NCBI RefSeq assembly: GCF_009363715.1
Contig: NZ_CP045407.1
Span: forward strand, 25,972 to 89,971
Reading direction: 5' to 3'
DNA length: 64,000 nt
Source: Roseovarius sp. THAF9
GTDB lineage: Bacteria > Pseudomonadota > Alphaproteobacteria > Rhodobacterales > Rhodobacteraceae
Part shown: positions 60,983 to 64,000 of the stretch, piece after piece
Position numbering within the stretch: the stretch's first letter is position 1
Layout of the letters: every line of letters begins with the position of its first letter
The notes under the pieces: model-generated
Seen by the model: the letters and a program-made list of their open reading frames with translations, nothing else
What the model was told of the DNA's origin: nothing
Databases searched by the model: none
Translations under genes and position numbers: made by a program

Positions 60983-61894
60983 ATGCCCCATCAGACAGAT
61001 ATCCCCGAGGAGACCGGCGTGACCTCCGCCATCATCGACCACCTGGCGCTTCACGGCGCAACGCCCGGGCCCGGCGAAACCGATCATCGCCCCCTGCCCC
61101 AGCCCGACGAGGTCGAGCTTGCCATGGCGAGCCTCTTTGACACCACCATCGGCCTCCTCACTGGCAGCCAGTTGGAAGACAATCTCGAAGAGATGCTCTG
61201 GTCCCTCACCTCGATCTTCCATCGCAGGCTCACCCATATCCAGAAGCTCCTCGACGACAACGAATTCGAGGTCCGGGAAAGTTTGGCCGTCCAGGACGGC
61301 TCCGAGGTCGCCTCGGTCGAGCTGGAGCGCCTCCAGATGATCGGGCTTAAACTCTGGGACCACCGCGACGCCTTCGAACAAATGCGCGATTTGGCCGTGG
61401 ACCACTTCTCGGCCGCCACCGGTTCACCCTGGCTGCCCCGGACCGGATCAAAGGTCTCCCATCGCGGTCTCACCTCCGCCGTGGTGGACAGCCGGGCCTA
61501 TCTCTCGGCCAAGCGCCGCAAGGAGACCGAAGTGCACTGCCCCGAAGGCACTCGGATCGCCTTCTCGGGCGGGGACTATCACGCCTATGATCTGATCTGG
61601 TCCATCCTCGATGCCACCCACGCCAAATATCCCGACATGGTGCTCCTGCATGGCGGCACACCCAAGGGCGCCGAGATGATCGCGGCCCGTTGGGCAGATA
61701 CCCGTGGGGTCACCCAGGTGGTCTTCAAGCCCGACTGGAAGAGCCACGGCAAGGCTGCCCCCTTCAAGCGCAACGACAAGATGCTCGAGACCATGCCGCA
61801 GGGTCTGATCGCCACGCCCGGTTCGGGCATCACCGAGAACATCGTCGACAAGGCCCGCAAGCTCGGGATCCGCATCAAGAGGATCGGGGCTTAG
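60983..61894 (+). CDS. DUF2493 (SLOG-type nucleotide-binding) protein
   Basis: 303 residues. The C-terminal third (about 185-303) is a DUF2493/YspA-like Rossmann fold: RIAFSGGDYHAYDLIWSIL, VLLHGGTPKGAEMIAARWADTRGV and GLIATPGSGITENIVDKARKLGI. These SLOG-superfamily domains are thought to bind nucleotides or nucleotide-derived ligands and occur in defence and plasmid genes. The N-terminal 180 residues are helical and unassigned. The start follows AGAGGAACC. Confidence 0.82.
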   Translation: MPHQTDIPEETGVTSAIIDHLALHGATPGPGETDHRPLPQPDEVELAMASLFDTTIGLLTGSQLEDNLEEMLWSLTSIFHRRLTHIQKLLDDNEFEVRESLAVQDGSEVASVELERLQMIGLKLWDHRDAFEQMRDLAVDHFSAATGSPWLPRTGSKVSHRGLTSAVVDSRAYLSAKRRKETEVHCPEGTRIAFSGGDYHAYDLIWSILDATHAKYPDMVLLHGGTPKGAEMIAARWADTRGVTQVVFKPDWKSHGKAAPFKRNDKMLETMPQGLIATPGSGITENIVDKARKLGIRIKRIGA

Positions 61895-61902
61895 GCCCCG
61901 GT

Positions 61903-62196
61903 TCACGCCCCGCGCAACAGGTCCTGCACGACAGAAGGCTTCTTTGCGATCAGTGCCAAGAGAACCTGTGCAGGGCCTGTCGGTTGCCGACGCCCGTGTT
62001 CCCAGTTCAGCAGCGTGCCTTTCGCGACGCCAATGCTCTTGGCGAACTCAGCCTGGGACAGGCCAGTCCGTTGCCGAACTTGGGCCACATCGACCTCAGC
62101 AACGGACACTTCATGCACTTTGGCGTCGGACAAATCGCCATTTGCGAAAGCCAGAGCCTCTTCCAGGCCTTTGGACACGGATTCGAATGCACTCAC
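61903..62196 (-). CDS. HTH antitoxin of a type II toxin-antitoxin pair
   Basis: 97 residues with a Cro/CI-type HTH (VAQVRQRTGLSQAEFAKSIGVAKGTLLNWEHGRRQPTGPA), the HigA/NadS-like antitoxin form. It follows the toxin gene with a 4-bp overlap, the toxin-first order typical of HigBA-like pairs. It should neutralise the toxin and repress the operon, helping to keep the plasmid in the population. Confidence 0.85.
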   Translation of the reverse strand: MSAFESVSKGLEEALAFANGDLSDAKVHEVSVAEVDVAQVRQRTGLSQAEFAKSIGVAKGTLLNWEHGRRQPTGPAQVLLALIAKKPSVVQDLLRGA

Positions 62197-62534
62197 GTTG
62201 CGTCTCCATATTTTGCGACAAGCGCCTTGCTCATCTCTACCGCGGCAGCCTGTTCGGTCTTCGACAGGTTGGCCTTCTCATTCTTGGCGAAGACCGTGAT
62301 CAGGAAGATCGGCATATGGGTCCCGCCAAAGACATACACCGTCCTGAAGCCGCCGCGCTTGCCGCTCCCCTCCCTCGGAATGCGGACCTTGCGCAACCCG
62401 CCACCAAGAGAGACGCCTGCTTCCGGATTGGCGGCAATGAAGTCGATCGCGGCCTCGCGTTCTTGGTCCGACATGATCGCCTTGGCCCGTCTTTGGAATT
62501 CGGGCAGTTCGACCACCGTCTGCAATCGTGTCAT
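62193..62534 (-). CDS. RelE/HigB-family toxin
   Basis: 113 residues from the ATG at 62534 (an ATG at 62546 lacks a ribosome site). The RelE-fold pattern is FQRRAKAIMSDQEREAAIDFIAANPEAG, GGLRKVRIPREGSGKRGGFRTVYVF and PIFLITVFAKNEKANLSKTE, as in HigB/RelE-like mRNA-cleaving toxins with basic catalytic residues. It overlaps the antitoxin by 4 bp. Confidence 0.85.
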   Translation of the reverse strand: MTRLQTVVELPEFQRRAKAIMSDQEREAAIDFIAANPEAGVSLGGGLRKVRIPREGSGKRGGFRTVYVFGGTHMPIFLITVFAKNEKANLSKTEQAAAVEMSKALVAKYGDAT

Positions 62535-62546
62535 CTTCAGTCCCAT

Positions 62547-63171
62547 ATAGGTTTCAGCGGCGTATGTGTCAATGACGTATAGATTGCGTGCTGCAAAGGC
62601 AAGTCGGCGACGGATGCTAGAGCCTGGCAGTTTGCCCTGTCAGTTGGTCGCGGCGACCTTTGGCCAAACGTCCTGCCGTATAGATTGACCGATCCGACCA
62701 GCCGGGCTGCCAATGCGGGCGATTGGATGGTTGCGGTGTCTCGTGACGACCCGGCCTTTCGTTCCACGCTCTGATCGCCTCGAGTACTCATCCGCATCGT
62801 GGGCGCTTCAGCGAAGACAATGGGCGCGGCAGTGATCTTGGGGGATGCGAATTTGACGTCTGGACTACGTCTTATCACCGATCAGTTTAGAAGGGAGCCA
62901 AGGACCCCGGCATCTCCCTCGTCTGTTCACCCACATTCCTTCGCGGCCACCGGACTTCTCCGGGTGTCTGAGTTGCATGACATGCTGGTCGCAGCTGTCG
63001 TCCCGTCCACAAAGGTTGTCGCCGATCTTTTTCCCCTGACCCTGCGGGTCATTCCGCGCGGATCAAAAAGACCGGCGCCTGCCCCTCTCCGCTGCGCTTC
63101 GCCTTCGGTGTGGCCGGGCCTTGGCCAGCTGCAAGGTGACCATCATTGCAACGCAAACAAGGAGAAGAGCA
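62547..63171. other. Long intergenic stretch between the TA pair and the DUF736 gene
   Basis: 625 bases in which no open frame has convincing start context or family resemblance. It contains TGACCC-TGC-GGGTCA at 63036-63050 and the TCTCCGCTGCGCT string near 63096 also seen at 60883. It may hold regulatory or partition sites. Confidence 0.4.
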
Positions 63172-63510
63172 ATGACCACGAACTGCATCAAATTCACCAG
63201 CGCCGACATCGAGACCGCCAAGGGCGTCGGCTCCATCTCGACCCTGACCTTCGATCTCGACATCACGGTCGAACCCGTCGTAAGCGCGAACCCGATGGCC
63301 CCCACGCACCGCGTCCTCGGCCGCTCCCCGCGCGGCAAGCTGGTCGAGTGCGGCGGCATCTGGAAGAAGCAGAACAAGGAGACCGGCGCCGACTACTACA
63401 CGCTGACCATCCGCGACCACGTCTTCAACGCCAACCTCGGCAAGGCCGCGAACCAGGACGATCTGTCCCTGCAGGCCGTCATCCCCTGGGGTCCCAAAGA
63501 CGCCGCCTAA
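63172..63510 (+). CDS. DUF736 family protein
   Basis: 112 residues from the ATG at 63172 (GGAGAAGAG upstream). Core motifs HRVLGRSPRGKLVECGGIWKKQNKETGADYYTLTIRD match DUF736, a small single-domain family widespread on rhizobial and Rhodobacterales plasmids and of unknown function. A strong hairpin follows. Confidence 0.82.
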   Translation: MTTNCIKFTSADIETAKGVGSISTLTFDLDITVEPVVSANPMAPTHRVLGRSPRGKLVECGGIWKKQNKETGADYYTLTIRDHVFNANLGKAANQDDLSLQAVIPWGPKDAA

Positions 63511-63516
63511 GCCAAA

Positions 63517-63544
63517 GAATCGGCCGGGTTGCTCCGGCCGATTC
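63517..63544 (+). terminator. Hairpin terminator after the DUF736 gene
   Basis: Perfect 11-bp stem (GAATCGGCCGG at 63517-63527, complement at 63534-63544) with a 6-base loop, followed by a weakly T-rich CCATCCTTTCT. Confidence 0.65.
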
Positions 63545-63821
63545 CCATCCTTTCTACTAATATCTGTGCTTCAGGCAGCCTTCCGCCGATGCGATTTGGT
63601 TGCCACAATTGGCTCGGTTTAAGAGCTACGTCTCGGCAACGTTTTTCAAACTTACAACGCAAGCCACAGAGTCCCTCGTCTCGATCGGAAAGCGAACTTA
63701 CAGCAACGTATCGGCAGTTTGACAGCCGTGCAAATCTATAAATACCTTTAATAACAAAACTGTAAGCGTATCCGTCGCGCGGACTGCATGATCAAATGTG
63801 GGTGCGCGCGTGTGAGACAAT

Positions 63822-63906
63822 CTAGATGTTGGGCTATGGTGTGACTATGTCACTACCTTTTGCGACGCCACCTAACGTCAACATCTAGGCGGGTCACAGT
63901 TGTGAC
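63822..63906. repeat. Cluster of inverted repeats near the window end
   Basis: CTAGATGTTG (63822-63831) pairs with CAACATCTAG (63879-63888). Inside lies GTGAC-TAT-GTCAC (63841-63853), and just after it GGTCACA-GT-TGTGACC (63891-63906). The arms share a GTGAC core in both orientations. The stretch 63545-64000 has no gene and is AT-richer than the backbone; partition or replication sites are possible. Confidence 0.5.
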
Positions 63907-64000
63907 CAGAGCAATAATCGTTGTGAAGACTCATTTTTCCGTGTAGATGACACTTTAAAGAGCGAATTCGCTGAAAAAGCGATATTTAGAGGGTGGGCAG

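Noticed and set aside
62799..63560. 253-codon frame overlapping the DUF736 gene
   Set aside because: Out of frame with the recognised DUF736 protein; its later part is Arg/His/Pro-rich shadow sequence.

Overview
The window looks like part of a large conjugative plasmid (or an integrated conjugative region) of an alphaproteobacterium, most likely of the Rhodobacterales/Roseobacter group. This rests on high-GC coding sequence, a VirD2/VirD4 mobilisation module with a VirB-type (MPF-T) secretion operon, the set of small plasmid families next to a giant methylase-helicase and a Toprim protein, and TRAP-type uptake genes. No replication (rep) gene was recognised, so the replicon type is unknown.

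Layout. 0.1-1.8 kb: an ArsR-like regulator and a divergent MFS exporter with two matching palindromic operators. 2.1-6.4 kb: an insertion-sequence nest of an IS6-family transposase, an IS66 element cut off before the end of its DDE transposase, and a frameshifted IS110 element flanked by strongly structured non-coding DNA. 6.7-11.9 kb: mobilisation module with a candidate oriT whose core resembles a T-DNA border, a MobC-like protein, a VirD2-type relaxase and the VirD4 coupling ATPase. 11.9-21.5 kb: defence cargo lodged between virD4 and virB11, holding a membrane-embedded DUF2235 lipase, a small WGR protein, and two complete CBASS operons in tandem. The first is type II (CD-NTase, Cap2 E1-E2, Cap3 JAMM peptidase, HNH-SAVED nuclease Cap5). 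The second is a CD-NTase with a C-terminal AGS-C-like domain plus a two-TM SAVED effector (Cap14-like). The two CD-NTases are clear relatives. 21.7-33.0 kb, minus strand: a virB operon of 14 tightly coupled genes, including a lipoprotein in the VirB7 role and a lytic transglycosylase embedded in a VirB5-like scaffold. 33.1-34.2 kb: a TrbM-like secreted protein, a small gene and an Xre regulator.

34.5-49.8 kb: a catabolic island of different character from the plasmid backbone. One minus-strand operon holds an iron-sulfur/flavin reductase subunit (PyrK-like), a dihydroorotate-dehydrogenase-like enzyme, a CoxG-like protein, a SagB-type nitroreductase and a glutamate dehydrogenase. A second minus-strand unit holds an M20 hydrolase and a GntR/FCD regulator. 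A plus-strand operon holds a TRAP transporter, a three-subunit molybdenum hydroxylase, an asparaginase-type amidohydrolase and another M20 hydrolase. Nearly identical 27-bp sequences built of three ATACA units at 8-bp spacing lie at both control regions, suggesting one regulon that imports and breaks down a nitrogen-containing, probably cyclic, compound. The substrate cannot be read from the sequence.

49.9-64.0 kb: plasmid backbone. It holds a large ParB-like protein, a series of small conserved proteins (DUF3768, DUF6878-like, DUF6915-like and others) separated by hairpins, a strawberry-notch-type methylase-helicase, a Toprim primase-like protein, a DUF2493/SLOG protein, a RelE/HigA-type toxin-antitoxin pair and a DUF736 protein. 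The last 490 bases hold a terminator and a cluster of inverted repeats but no gene. No tRNA, rRNA or CRISPR array was seen.
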